Shown in pieces: positions 16,773-24,963 of a stretch of DNA of 64,000 bases (its first letter is position 1; the number at the start of each line of letters is the position of its first letter). The DNA comes from Streptomyces echinatus (GTDB taxonomy: Bacteria; Actinomycetota; Actinomycetes; Streptomycetales; Streptomycetaceae): assembly GCF_014203595.1 (NCBI RefSeq), contig NZ_JACHJK010000008.1:310001-374000 (forward strand). The letters run 5' to 3'. Made by a program: the position numbers and the translations under genes. The notes under the pieces are model-generated. The model saw nothing but the letters and a program-made list of their open reading frames with translations, was not told where the DNA came from and ran no database searches.

Positions 16773-17576
16773 ATGAGCGGACTGCGCGTGGTGCCGACCT
16801 TCCGGCACGGCCGGGAGCGGCTGTACGTCTGCCGCGAGGACGGCAGCGATGTCGCCTGGTACGACCGTGAGGCAGGCCGGGTCAACCTGCTCGGCGAGGA
16901 CAGCAGGGACGAGGTGCTCCACGCCCTGAAACCCTTCCTCACCGGCCCGGTGACCGTGGGCCCGCCCCCCGTCCCCACCCCGGCGGAGCTCGCCCGGCTG
17001 ACCCTGCACCCCGACGACGACCTGGCCCCCAACCGCCCCGGCGAGGCCCTGCTCGTCGCCCTCGACCGTGACCCCGGCCCCGCCCGCCGGCTGCGCCCCG
17101 ACCCGCGCCGGCGCGCCCTGCTCGCCGAGCAGACGGCCGGCCAGGCCCTGGACCGGCTGGAAGGCGTGGGCTGGCGCACCCTGCACTCCGTCCCACTGTC
17201 CGGCGGCGACCGCATCCACCACCTGGTGATCGGCCCCGGCGGCATGTTCGCCGTCCACGCGCTGTACGCCCGCAAGGCCCGGGTCCTGATCGCCGACCCG
17301 ATGCTCACCCTGGGCCGCCACGAGGCCGAGCCGCTGCTGCGCCGGCTGCGCGCCGACGCCGACCGCGCCTCCTACGCCCTGACCGCCGAGGTCCGCCCGC
17401 TGCTGGCCCTAGTGGAGCCGGCCGAGGTGACCCTGACGGCGCAGCCACGGGGAGTGCGTGTCCTGCGGGACACCGAGCTGGCGGGCCTGGCCCGGCTGGG
17501 CGGGGTGCTCAAGCCGGCCGACGTGGAGGCCCTGCACGGGATGGCACGGGACCGGAACACGTGGGGGAGGGTTTAG
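16773..17576 (+). CDS. NERD (nuclease-related) domain protein
   Basis: A 267-residue soluble protein. The C-terminal two thirds resembles a NERD domain: AEQTAGQALDRLEG, then LHSVPLSGGDRIHHLVIGPGGMFAVH, a Glu/Lys-type nuclease-like core and VRPLLALVEPAEVTLTAQPRGVRVLRDTELAGL at the end. NERD domains are related to Holliday-junction resolvase-like nucleases and occur in proteins of uncertain DNA or RNA function. In this copy the canonical Asp-x-Val-x-Lys core is not clean, so activity is doubtful. The ATG follows a GAGGGGTGA site. It precedes a 9-bp repeat tract and the end-joining genes. Confidence 0.8.
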   Translation: MSGLRVVPTFRHGRERLYVCREDGSDVAWYDREAGRVNLLGEDSRDEVLHALKPFLTGPVTVGPPPVPTPAELARLTLHPDDDLAPNRPGEALLVALDRDPGPARRLRPDPRRRALLAEQTAGQALDRLEGVGWRTLHSVPLSGGDRIHHLVIGPGGMFAVHALYARKARVLIADPMLTLGRHEAEPLLRRLRADADRASYALTAEVRPLLALVEPAEVTLTAQPRGVRVLRDTELAGLARLGGVLKPADVEALHGMARDRNTWGRV

Positions 17577-17697
17577 CGGGGCGGAAGGGTGTGGCGGGGC
17601 GGGAGGGTAACGGCGCGTCGGGGGTGTGCCCGCATGTCGGAGGGCGCGGGCGGCATCCGGGTCGGCCGGCTGTGGTGGGGGTCGGTTCGGGCGTTCC

Positions 17698-17850
17698 TCG
17701 GTCCGGCGATCTGGTGATGTGGTGGTTCGGCAGTCCGGTGATGCGGTGATCGGGTGATCCGGCAGTTTGGCGGTCCGGCGGTCCGGCGGTCCGGTGATCT
17801 GGCGGTCCGGCGGTCGGTGGTCCGGCAGTCCGGCGGTCCGGCGGTCCGGT
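17698..17850. repeat. Tandem 9-bp repeat tract GGCGGTCCG
   Basis: About 150 bases made of variants of GGCGGTCCG (also GGCAGTCCG, GGTGATCCG, GGCGATCTG) in head-to-tail order between the convergent NERD and LigD-polymerase genes. The tract runs up to the LigD stop. It is open in several frames on both strands because 9 is a multiple of 3, and I do not think it is coding. Confidence 0.8.
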
Positions 17851-18737
17851 CACGGCAACGGCGCGGCCGACCCCGGGTCCAGCAGCGGCGCCAGCAGATC
17901 CCCGTGGTCCTGCAGGCGCGGCGCCACGTCGTCGGCCCGGAACTCCAGGTGCCCCGGGCTGCGGCAGTCGGCGACCTCCTCCCACGTCACCGGCGCCGAG
18001 ACCAGCGGGGCCCGACGGGCACGCAGCGTGTACGGGGTGGCCGTGGTCTTGCGGGCCGCGTTCTGGCTCCAGTCGACGAACACCTTCCCCGGCCTGAGGC
18101 TCTTGGTCATCCGGTGCACCACCAGCCGGGGCATCGCCCGCTCGGCCTCCACCGCCAGCGCCTTCGCGTACTCGGACGTCCGCTCGGAGGAACTCCCGCG
18201 CACCGCCGCCAGCAGGTGCAGCCCCTTCGACCCGGCGGTCTTCGGGTACGCCTCGATACCGTCCGCCGCGAGCCGCTCACGCAGCCACAGCGCGACCTCG
18301 CAGCAGTGCACGACGTTCGCGGGCGGCCCCGGATCGAGGTCGAAGACCAGCCGGTCCGCCTCCTCGGGGCTCCGCACCAGCCACTGGTGCGTGTGGAACT
18401 CGGTGACCAGGTTCGCCGCCCAGACCAGACTCGGCAGGTCCTGCACCACCACCATCCGGGCCGGACTGTCCGCCGAGGACCGCGGTACTTCGGCGGTCGT
18501 GACCCAGTCGGGCGTACCCGGCGGGACGTTCTTGGTGAAGAAATGCTGTCCGTCCGGGCCGTCCGGATAACGCAGGAAGGACACCGCCCGGTCACGCAGA
18601 TGCGGCAGCAGGGCCGTGGCCGTGGTCGCGTAGTAGTGCAGCAGTTCCCCTTTGGTGAAGCCGCTCTCCGGATACAGCACCTTCTCCAGATTGCTGAGCG
18701 CCACCCGGCGCCCCTCCACCTCTGTGATAGGCGTCAT
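17850..18737 (-). CDS. LigD-type end-joining polymerase/primase
   Basis: A 295-residue archaeo-eukaryotic primase-fold polymerase of the LigD PolDom type, which fills gaps during non-homologous end joining with a preference for ribonucleotides. Catalytic features are visible: VFDLDPG with the DxD metal pair (about residue 134), the phosphate-binding KTAGSKGLHL block and the third acidic residue in VFVDWSQN. The ligase and phosphoesterase domains of full LigD are absent, as in other Streptomyces where these are separate genes. It is divergent from ku across only 53 bases, so both could share control. The C-terminus abuts the 9-bp repeat tract. Confidence 0.93.
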   Translation of the reverse strand: MTPITEVEGRRVALSNLEKVLYPESGFTKGELLHYYATTATALLPHLRDRAVSFLRYPDGPDGQHFFTKNVPPGTPDWVTTAEVPRSSADSPARMVVVQDLPSLVWAANLVTEFHTHQWLVRSPEEADRLVFDLDPGPPANVVHCCEVALWLRERLAADGIEAYPKTAGSKGLHLLAAVRGSSSERTSEYAKALAVEAERAMPRLVVHRMTKSLRPGKVFVDWSQNAARKTTATPYTLRARRAPLVSAPVTWEEVADCRSPGHLEFRADDVAPRLQDHGDLLAPLLDPGSAAPLP

Positions 18738-18790
18738 AGGATGACAATCCCAGACGAACCTGACAATTCGGGAAAGGGAGGGTGCGGCAC

Positions 18791-19912
18791 GTGCGATCGA
18801 TATGGAACGGCGCCATCTCCTTCGGCCTCGTCAGCATCCCGATCAAACTGGTGAACGCCACCGAGAGCCACGCGATCTCCTTCCGCCAGATCCACACCGA
18901 GGACAACGGCCGCATCCGCTACCGCAAGGTATGCGAACTGGAGGAGCGCGAGGTCAGCCAGGCCGAGATCGGCAAGGCGTACGAGGACGCCGACGGCACG
19001 ATCATCCCGATCACCGACGAGGACCTCTCCCACCTGCCCATTCCCACCGCCCGCACCATCGAGATCGTGGCCTTCGTGCCGGCCGACCGCATCGATCCGC
19101 TCCAGATGGGCGCGGCGTACTACCTCGCGGCGAGCGGAGCCCCCGCCGCCAAGCCGTACACCCTCCTGCGCGAGGCCCTCAAGCGCAGCAACAAGGTCGC
19201 CATCGCCAAGTACGCGCTGCGCGGCCGGGAGCGCCTCGGCATGCTGCGGGTGGTCGGCGAGGCCATCGCCATGCACGGCCTGCTGTGGCCGGACGAGGTG
19301 CGGGCCCCCGAGGGCCTGGCCCCCGACACCCACGTCACCATCCGCGACAAGGAACTCGACCTCGCGGACGCCCTGATGGACACCCTCGGCGAGGTCGATC
19401 TGGAGGACCTGCACGACGAGTACCGGGAGGCGCTGGAGGAGGTCATCGCGGCGAAGGCCTCGGGCGAGGCCCCGCCCGAGACGCCGGAGCCCGCCGCCGG
19501 CGGCAAGGTGCTGGACCTGATGGCCGCGCTGGAGAGCAGCGTACGGGCGGCCCGGGAGTCGCGCGGGGCCTCCGGTGAGGAGGCCGAGGTCAGACAGTTG
19601 CCCCAAGGGCGTTCCGCGCCGAAGGAGACGGGCGGCAAGAAGTCCACGTCCGCGTCCGCCAAGAAGACGGCGGCGGCGAAGAAGACGGCGCCTGCGCGCA
19701 AGTCGACGTCCAGGGCGGCGGAGGGGGCCAAGAAGACGACGGCCGCGAAGTCGACCGCGACGAGATCGACGGCGAAGAGCGCGACGGCGAGGAGTACGGC
19801 CACGAGGAGCGGGGCGGCGAAGAGCGCGGGGACGAAGGGTGCCGAGGCGAAGGGCGCCGAGGCGAAGAAGGCGGCGGCGAAGAAGACGGCGTCACGCAAG
19901 CGGTCGGCCTGA
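18791..19912 (+). CDS. ku: DNA end-binding protein Ku
   Basis: A 373-residue bacterial Ku. The start is GTG at 18791 (RSIWNGAISFGLVSIPIKL), with GGGAGGG ten bases upstream; the GTG nine bases earlier overlaps that site. The Ku core (residues 1 to about 255) contains VCELEEREVSQAEIGKAYE and KPYTLLREALKRSN. After residue 280 comes a long tail of Lys/Ala/Thr/Ser repeats (AKKTAAAKKTA, ATRSTAKSATARST, EAKGAEAKKAAAKK), resembling the basic tails of actinobacterial Ku and histone H1-like proteins. Such tails bind DNA and let Ku slide or bridge ends. Ku dimers encircle broken ends and recruit LigD-type enzymes, here encoded by the divergent neighbour. Confidence 0.96.
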   Translation: MRSIWNGAISFGLVSIPIKLVNATESHAISFRQIHTEDNGRIRYRKVCELEEREVSQAEIGKAYEDADGTIIPITDEDLSHLPIPTARTIEIVAFVPADRIDPLQMGAAYYLAASGAPAAKPYTLLREALKRSNKVAIAKYALRGRERLGMLRVVGEAIAMHGLLWPDEVRAPEGLAPDTHVTIRDKELDLADALMDTLGEVDLEDLHDEYREALEEVIAAKASGEAPPETPEPAAGGKVLDLMAALESSVRAARESRGASGEEAEVRQLPQGRSAPKETGGKKSTSASAKKTAAAKKTAPARKSTSRAAEGAKKTTAAKSTATRSTAKSATARSTATRSGAAKSAGTKGAEAKGAEAKKAAAKKTASRKRSA

Positions 19913-19978
19913 GAACGCCGCCCCGACCTCACCCGACCCCGGCCCATCTCCCCTCGGCCCACCCCGCCTGAACGCCGG

Positions 19979-20010
19979 CCCAGCCCGCGTCGGCCGGCGT
20001 CGGGGCTGGG
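19979..20010. terminator. Possible bidirectional terminator between ku and the MFS gene
   Basis: Inverted repeat CCCAGCCC / GGGCTGGG with a GC-rich 16-base middle that is itself self-complementary. It is placed between convergent genes. No T-run. Confidence 0.45.
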
Positions 20011-20099
20011 TGGTGAATCGGAGCAGGGGCTGGTGCCGGGCGCTGACCTGGCGCGGTACTGGTGCCGGGGGCGCGTGGGCCCGCGCCTGCGCCGGACGG

Positions 20100-21350
20100 T
20101 CACCCGAGAGGCTGCGCCGGTTCCCGCCGGCTCAGCAGCACCAGCACACCCCCGGCCACGGCCATCCCCGCCAGCGCCGTACCGAAGACCGTCGCCCCCG
20201 CCGTCAGCCCTACCGCGTCGCTCACATAGCCCGCGGTGACCGGAAGGATCCCCGCGGGAAGGTAACCCCCCACGTTCAGCGCCGCGTTGGCCTCGGCGAG
20301 CCGCCCCGCCGGCACCGTCGAGTTCAGCAGTGACAGGCCGCCCAGCTGGCCCATGCCCTGCCCGGCCCCGGCCAGCAGCGCGGCGCCGGCCAGGGCGGGC
20401 ACCGAGCCGGTGTGCACGGCGGTGACGAGCGCGAGCATGCCGAGGACGGTGGCGCCGGCGCCGGCGACCAGCACTGTGCGGCGCTGCAGCCCCCGCACAG
20501 CGAACTGCACGCCGGTCGCGCAGAGGAACATCGTGAACGCCAGCGCCCCGGAGACGATCCGGCTGTCCGTGCCCAGCAGACCGGAGAGCAGTGAGGGTCC
20601 GAGCGACAGCACGAAGGACGTGGCGGTGATGCCGGGGGCGAACACGGCGACACCGAGGGCGAGCTGCCGTCCGGCACCGCGCGGCACACCCGGCACCCGT
20701 ATCCAGGCGCCGGTTCCGGCACCGGCCCGGGCGGGACGCCGTACCGGCATCCGGAGCACCACCGCGACGGCCGTGACCAGCAGAACCGCCTCCACCGCGA
20801 ACACCGTGACCGTGGGCCCGGGCAGCGTCTCGGACAGCACGCCGGCGAGCAGCGGCCCCACGCCCGCGCCGAACACCATCGCGCAGGAGGCGAGCAGCGC
20901 CGCGAGCCGGCGTCGGGCCGGCCCCGCCACGTCCGTCACCGCGGCCATGCCGGCCGAGACCACGGCACCGACGGCGACACCGGTGCACAGCCGGGCGACG
21001 ATCAGCGCGGCCACGCCGCCGGCGGTCGCGAAGACCAGACAGGCCACGAGGGCGAGCCCCAGCGCGGGCAGCAGCACGGGCTTGCGGCCGAGCCGGTCCG
21101 AGACGACGCCGGAGACCAGCAGGGAGACGAGCAGCCCCGCGATGTAGCAGGCGAAGACCACGGTCAGGGTGCCCCTGCTGAATCCCATCTCGCGCTGCCA
21201 CAGGACATAGAGCGGGGTGGCGGCGTTGGACAGCACGAACACCGCCGTCACGGGCCAGGCGGCGAGCCAGACCCAGCGGACGGGCACCTCACCGCCTCCC
21301 ACGCCGTGCGCCGACCCCACGGCGCGCACCTCGGCCGTCGTCTCCGTCAT
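20100..21350 (-). CDS. MFS drug/metabolite exporter
   Basis: A 416-residue major facilitator protein with 12 hydrophobic segments. The loop 2-3 signature reads VVSDRLGRKPVLLPALG (about residues 78-94). The ATG at 21350 has a GAGGA site seven bases upstream; a longer open frame to 21419 would run into the operator region and is unlikely. It is divergently transcribed from an ArsR-like regulator, with three operator-like repeats between. This layout is the usual one for an exporter induced by its own substrate. The substrate is unknown. Confidence 0.9.
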   Translation of the reverse strand: MTETTAEVRAVGSAHGVGGGEVPVRWVWLAAWPVTAVFVLSNAATPLYVLWQREMGFSRGTLTVVFACYIAGLLVSLLVSGVVSDRLGRKPVLLPALGLALVACLVFATAGGVAALIVARLCTGVAVGAVVSAGMAAVTDVAGPARRRLAALLASCAMVFGAGVGPLLAGVLSETLPGPTVTVFAVEAVLLVTAVAVVLRMPVRRPARAGAGTGAWIRVPGVPRGAGRQLALGVAVFAPGITATSFVLSLGPSLLSGLLGTDSRIVSGALAFTMFLCATGVQFAVRGLQRRTVLVAGAGATVLGMLALVTAVHTGSVPALAGAALLAGAGQGMGQLGGLSLLNSTVPAGRLAEANAALNVGGYLPAGILPVTAGYVSDAVGLTAGATVFGTALAGMAVAGGVLVLLSRREPAQPLG

Positions 21351-21372
21351 GACACAGTCCTCCCCGAGACAT

Positions 21373-21440
21373 AAGTACGACTGGACTCGTACTTGTACGT
21401 GTGGAGTCGAACTTAGCACGTAGTACGATCAGACTCGTAC
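21373..21440. promoter_or_regulatory. Three operator-like repeats between MFS exporter and ArsR regulator
   Basis: Site 1: AAGTACGA-N6-TCGTACTT (21373-21394), a perfect 8-bp inverted repeat. Site 2: GTACGT-N6-TCGAAC (21395-21412), a degenerate copy. Site 3: GTACGA-N6-TCGTAC (21423-21440), a perfect 6-bp repeat. All keep the same 6-base spacer; centres are 20 and 28 bases apart. They fill the divergent promoter region and are the likely binding sites of the ArsR protein at 21465. Confidence 0.75.
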
Positions 21441-21464
21441 AGGAATCGGGAGAGGGAGCCGCAG

Positions 21465-22040
21465 TTGCCCGCGCAGAAGAGCGAAGAGCCCCAGCGAACC
21501 GAAGCGAGCCTTGCGGAGGCCGGCACGGGAACCGGTACGGAAACGACCGCCGGACTCGCCCCGGAAGTCACGACAGGGGCCGGAGTCACCGGGGCGACCG
21601 GAGCGGCCGGAGTCACCGGGACGACCGGAGCGGCCGAAGTCACTGGACCGGCCGGAGTCACCGGGACGACCGGCGGACGAGCCGATATCAAGATGCTGCC
21701 GGAGCCACCCGGCCTGCCCGCCCCCCTCCCCGAGCCGGCCGTCTCCGAACTACGCCTGGAGACGGTGCTGGGCGCGCTCAGCGACCCACTGCGGCTGGGG
21801 ATCGTCCGCAAGCTGCTCCTGGAGGCGGAGGCGTTCGACCACACCTGCGGCTGGTTCGGCCTGGACCGCCCCAAGTCCTCGCTGACCCATCACTTCAAGG
21901 CGCTGCGCGAGGCGGGCATCACCCGGCAGCGCCAGTACGGTCTGGAACGCCGCAGCCACGTCCGGGTGGCCGACCTGAACGCCCGCTTCCCTGGCCTGCT
22001 GGACCTGGTGGCCGCGTGGACCCCACCGACCACCGACTGA
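21465..22040 (+). CDS. ArsR-type HTH regulator with repetitive N-terminal extension
   Basis: A 191-residue protein. The C-terminal part (about 92-190) is an ArsR winged helix: ETVLGALSDPLRLGIVRKLL, then RPKSSLTHHFKALREAGIT (recognition helix) and QRQYGLERRSHVRVADLNARFPG. The first 75 residues are a low-complexity Gly/Thr/Val/Ala segment made of a 9-residue repeat (AGVTGTTGA-like, four units). TTG at 21465 follows GGGAGAGGGAGCC; the true start might be downstream of the repeat. It has one Cys (HTCGW) near the DNA-binding region, not the usual metal pair. It probably represses the divergent MFS exporter and itself. Confidence 0.82.
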   Translation: MPAQKSEEPQRTEASLAEAGTGTGTETTAGLAPEVTTGAGVTGATGAAGVTGTTGAAEVTGPAGVTGTTGGRADIKMLPEPPGLPAPLPEPAVSELRLETVLGALSDPLRLGIVRKLLLEAEAFDHTCGWFGLDRPKSSLTHHFKALREAGITRQRQYGLERRSHVRVADLNARFPGLLDLVAAWTPPTTD

Positions 22041-22285
22041 CCGGCCACCCACCCGGCTCCAGCCCCTGAGAACCCGAAGAAACCGTCCCACGACCTACGC
22101 CGGGCCGCACCGGACGAGAACTGACCGACACATCCCACCCCCCGGAAGCCCACCGGACGAGCCCGATCCCGAACCCACTGCCCGCACTTGCCCCGCTACC
22201 CCCGCCCCCACCGGAGGCGCCCGCCCCACCACTCCGCTGCCGTCCCCCGCGGCTACATCCCACCCCCCCCCCACGATCCACTCCG

Positions 22286-22660
22286 AATGCGGGCGGAGGG
22301 GCGATCCCCGATCATCGCCCTCCTGGCCATCGTCCAGTCCTTCGACCCCGCCCTCGTCCCCATGGCCACGATCTGCCTCCTGCTGATGGCGGCGGGCCTC
22401 GGCACGGCCAGCGGCTCGGTGTTCGCCCCGGTCGCCCGGGTCACCCCCAGCCCCAGGTCGGCAGCGTCACAGGCATCGTCGGCGCGATGGGAAGCCTCGG
22501 CGGCTTCGTCCCGCCCCTGGTGATGGGAGCCGTCTACAGCGCCAAGTCCTCCTACTCCATCGGCTTCATGCTGCCCTCCGACCTGGCCCTGGCGGGCTGC
22601 GTGCCTCGCAGACAACCGGCTCACCCACCCCGGACAACGACGACACCGTCCGAGACCTGA
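22286..22660 (+). pseudogene. Frameshifted remnant of a NarK-type nitrate/nitrite transporter
   Basis: C-terminal fragment of a NarK MFS protein. One frame reads SPIIALLAIVQSF ... AAGLGTASGSVFAPVARVTP, and at about 22450 the homology jumps frame to QVGSVTGIVGAMGSLGGFVP, continuing PLVMGAVYSAKSSYSIGFML and then degenerating to a stop at 22658-22660. The second block matches the family's signature region for the last membrane segments. The shift corresponds to one missing C in a C-run. There is no start, no N-terminal half and no ribosome site. It is a relic, not a small gene. Confidence 0.7.
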
Positions 22661-23168
22661 CTACTGATCCCACGGGGCCCGGAGTAGCCGCAGCAGTAAC
22701 ACCCCCGAACGCGCCGAACCACATGCCCACCAGCGCTCCACCGCCGCGGCCGCCCACGCCAACTGAGGATTGCCGCGCTCGGGTTGCAGGGCTGACGGAC
22801 CTGCTGTTCGCCTCGTACCACCCGTACGGCGACGTGAGGTGCCCTCAGTCGGCCCATTCCTTCCGCGGCCGAACCTCCTACCCCCACACAGCAGTAGATC
22901 GAGGACGGACCCAAGGGCCGAGCCCTTCTCACTGCAGAAGGGCCGCGGGGCCGCCCATCTACCGCCGTGCCAAAGAGGCAGATGATCGTGGCGCACAGCG
23001 ACGAGCTGAGGATGTCGACGTGATGCAGCACAGGAACAGATTTCACCCGAGTCGCCAAGCGCACCCGCGACAGCGCTCAGATCCCGCTGACGCGCCACGC
23101 TAGGTGCCTCGACGCAGGGCACGCTCCCGCCGGCCGCGGTCGCCCGGAAATCTGTCTGCGGAATGAGC
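22661..23168. other. Gene-free stretch
   Basis: About 500 bases with no open frame of convincing codon bias, no RNA gene and no repeat that I can support. Long frames here on both strands lack ribosome sites and family signatures. Third-position G/C bias is absent, consistent with decayed DNA next to the NarK remnant. Confidence 0.5.
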
Positions 23169-23639
23169 TCACTGAGCGGGGAAGGTGAGCCGCAGAACGA
23201 TCTCGCCGTCGTCGATGTCCCCGGTGGGCTCGAACCCGAACTTCTGGTAGAAGGGCCACGGTTCGCCGTCACCGGGATCGTAGCTGGTCAGCAACTCGGT
23301 GGCACCGTCCGCGCGCACCAGGGCGGCGATCTGCGTGAGCGTCTCCCGGCCGATCCCTCGCCGCTGGTGCCGCTTGTCGACGAGGAGGCGCCAGATGAAG
23401 TGGCGCCCTTGGTAAGGACCAGCCGGCGGCTTCCACGACAACATGACGAAACCGACTGGCTCGTCACCCAGGTACACGGCGCGGTACCAGGGATTGGTCT
23501 CCGGTTTCCGTGCCGCCTCCTTGAGCGACTTGGACACGGAGGCGACGAACCGCTTCTGTTCACGCCGGACACGGAGGGCACGGACGGCATCCCGGTTGTC
23601 GTCGGTGATCTCCCGCAACTGCACGCCTGGGGACCGCAT
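23169..23639 (-). CDS. GNAT family N-acetyltransferase
   Basis: A 156-residue GNAT acetyltransferase that moves an acetyl group from acetyl-CoA to an unknown amine. The acetyl-CoA motif is visible as IWRLLVDKRHQRRGIGRETL (motif A, R/QxxGxG/A), with motif B at the C-terminus (PWPFYQKFGFEPTG). Motifs C/D are in the N-terminal half (WYRAVYLGDEPVGFVMLSW). The ATG at 23639 has a GGAAGGGG site; the frame extends upstream without support. SpeG/Blt-like spermidine acetyltransferases share the WYRAVYL and PWPFYQKFGF pattern, so a polyamine substrate is possible. Confidence 0.88.
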   Translation of the reverse strand: MRSPGVQLREITDDNRDAVRALRVRREQKRFVASVSKSLKEAARKPETNPWYRAVYLGDEPVGFVMLSWKPPAGPYQGRHFIWRLLVDKRHQRRGIGRETLTQIAALVRADGATELLTSYDPGDGEPWPFYQKFGFEPTGDIDDGEIVLRLTFPAQ

Positions 23640-23819
23640 GCCACACCCCTTCCAGCATCGGGCGGCCACACCACCCGAACCGATGCGAAGAACCACCGCC
23701 CTCCGGCAGCCGCAGGGAAGTCAGCCCGGCCGTCTTCGCAGCGTATTCGACGCAGCGCACCCGAAACGAAGCCTCAGCGTTTCCGCTGATGACGGGGTCT
23801 TTGCGCACCTCATGCAAGG

Positions 23820-23848
23820 TGCTCCGGCAGGATTCAAACCTGCGCGCG
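23820..23848 (-). pseudogene. Degraded tRNA-Arg 3' end (old attachment site)
   Basis: On the minus strand this reads as a T-arm plus acceptor strand: GCAGG, TTTGAAT loop, CCTGC, then CGGAGCA. It matches the 3' end of the intact tRNA-Arg(CCG) at 31265-31336 except for a one-base loss in the acceptor, one further acceptor change and a C-to-T change in the T-loop. The 5' two thirds of a tRNA cannot be found beside it. I read it as the third, oldest copy of the tRNA-Arg attachment site. Confidence 0.6.
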
Positions 23849-23952
23849 CCCTGCCCCGGGACCTGGGCCCGCACTGGCTGACCTGCTTCGAGGTGGCCTG
23901 CCTGGACGACGTGCTGGACCGTCTCGCCCGCCTGCTCCAGCGCCCCCGCTGA
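23849..23952 (+). pseudogene. C-terminal scrap of a VOC/glyoxalase-family protein
   Basis: The frame reading ARALPRDLGPHWLTCFEVAC followed by LDDVLDRLARLLQRPR resembles the PHWxTYFxVxDxDAAVxR motif that opens the second half of VOC-family proteins. It starts abruptly at the degraded tRNA fragment and has no start codon or ribosome site. It is probably the broken edge of a gene cut by integration. Confidence 0.45.
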
Positions 23953-24009
23953 CGTCCCGGCCTCTAGATGGTGGCCAGCCGTTGAAGGTGCCGGCCGGCA
24001 TGCGTACGA

Positions 24010-24090
24010 CCGCGGGTGCACCGGCTGGCCGACTCCATCGGCAGCGGCGGCATGGGCCGGGTGGTGCGGGACGCAGGGACGTACGCCGTG
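24010..24090 (+). pseudogene. Possible Ser/Thr kinase glycine-loop scrap
   Basis: A short frame reads RLADSIGSGGMGRVVRDAG, which matches the GxGxxGxV nucleotide-binding loop that begins Hanks-type kinases. Nothing of the remaining kinase domain follows, because the frame runs into the 3' end of the leftward hydrolase gene. Too short for certainty. Confidence 0.35.
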
Positions 24091-24093
24091 GCC

Positions 24094-24954
24094 TCAGGAG
24101 CCGGTCCGCTTCTCGATCCGCTCCAGGGCCTGCCCCAGGTATTGGGCGAAGCGCGGGTGGTTCTCGCTCATCGGGAAGTGGCCGATCTCCTTCATCTCGA
24201 TGAACTCTGCTCCGCGGATGGCCTCTGCGGTCCGGCGCCCGTCCTCGGGGGTGGTGAGGTAGTCGTACTCGCCGGTCAGCATGATCACGGGACACCGGTC
24301 GCCGTCGATGTCGTCCAACCGGTCCCTCAGATCGTGGTCGACGGAGTAGAAGTACAGGTCGCCCTTGAACGCCTCCGATCCCTGGGTGTAGTAGAACCAG
24401 GTGGCCCAGCGGTCCTGCTCCGGGGACTGCGGTGCCATGAGGTCCCACACACCGCTGGCGCACACCTGGGCGGCATTGGCGTGGGGATGCTGCCACCAGT
24501 CGAGGTAGAAGCCGGGTGAGTAGTCCGCGCCCTCGACGGGGATCACTGCTTTGAACCGGTCCGGGTGCCGCAGGGCGAGTTGCAGGGCCACGTTCCCCCC
24601 GAACGACGACCCCATGAAGATCGGGTCCTGCAGTTCGAGGGCGTCGCAGAAGGCGACGATGAACGACGTGAAGTGGTCCGCGGTGAGCCGGTACTCCTCC
24701 TTCCACCACTCCTGGTTCGACGGCGGGTCCGACTTGCCGTGCCGGGGGAGGTCGTAGGCGATCACCCGGTAGCGGCCAGTGATCTCATCGTCCTCGAGGA
24801 GGCCCCGCCACTGGTGGTTGTGGCAGCCCGCGGTGTGCTGGCACACCAGAGGCGTGCCCTGCCCGTTCTCCAGGTAGAAGACTTTGTACTGCGCGTCCTC
24901 AACGTCGATGGTGACGTAGTGGCCGGTGACCGGGGAGATCCTGCCGCTGACCAT
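24094..24954 (-). CDS. Alpha/beta hydrolase
   Basis: A 286-residue alpha/beta-hydrolase. The nucleophile elbow is GSSFGG (Ser at about residue 117), the acid is probably in LTGEYDYLTTPEDG, and the His is in EIGHFPMSENHPRF. The oxyanion region is QHTAGCHNHQWRG. The pattern fits C-C bond or ester hydrolases such as meta-cleavage or lactone hydrolases. It has no signal peptide. ATG at 24954 follows TAGGAGCTCCC and lies nine bases after the stop of the SCP2-like gene, so they form an operon. A shared substrate, perhaps a hydrophobic acid, is inferred from that pairing only. Confidence 0.88.
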   Translation of the reverse strand: MVSGRISPVTGHYVTIDVEDAQYKVFYLENGQGTPLVCQHTAGCHNHQWRGLLEDDEITGRYRVIAYDLPRHGKSDPPSNQEWWKEEYRLTADHFTSFIVAFCDALELQDPIFMGSSFGGNVALQLALRHPDRFKAVIPVEGADYSPGFYLDWWQHPHANAAQVCASGVWDLMAPQSPEQDRWATWFYYTQGSEAFKGDLYFYSVDHDLRDRLDDIDGDRCPVIMLTGEYDYLTTPEDGRRTAEAIRGAEFIEMKEIGHFPMSENHPRFAQYLGQALERIEKRTGS

Positions 24955-24963
24955 GGGGAGCTC

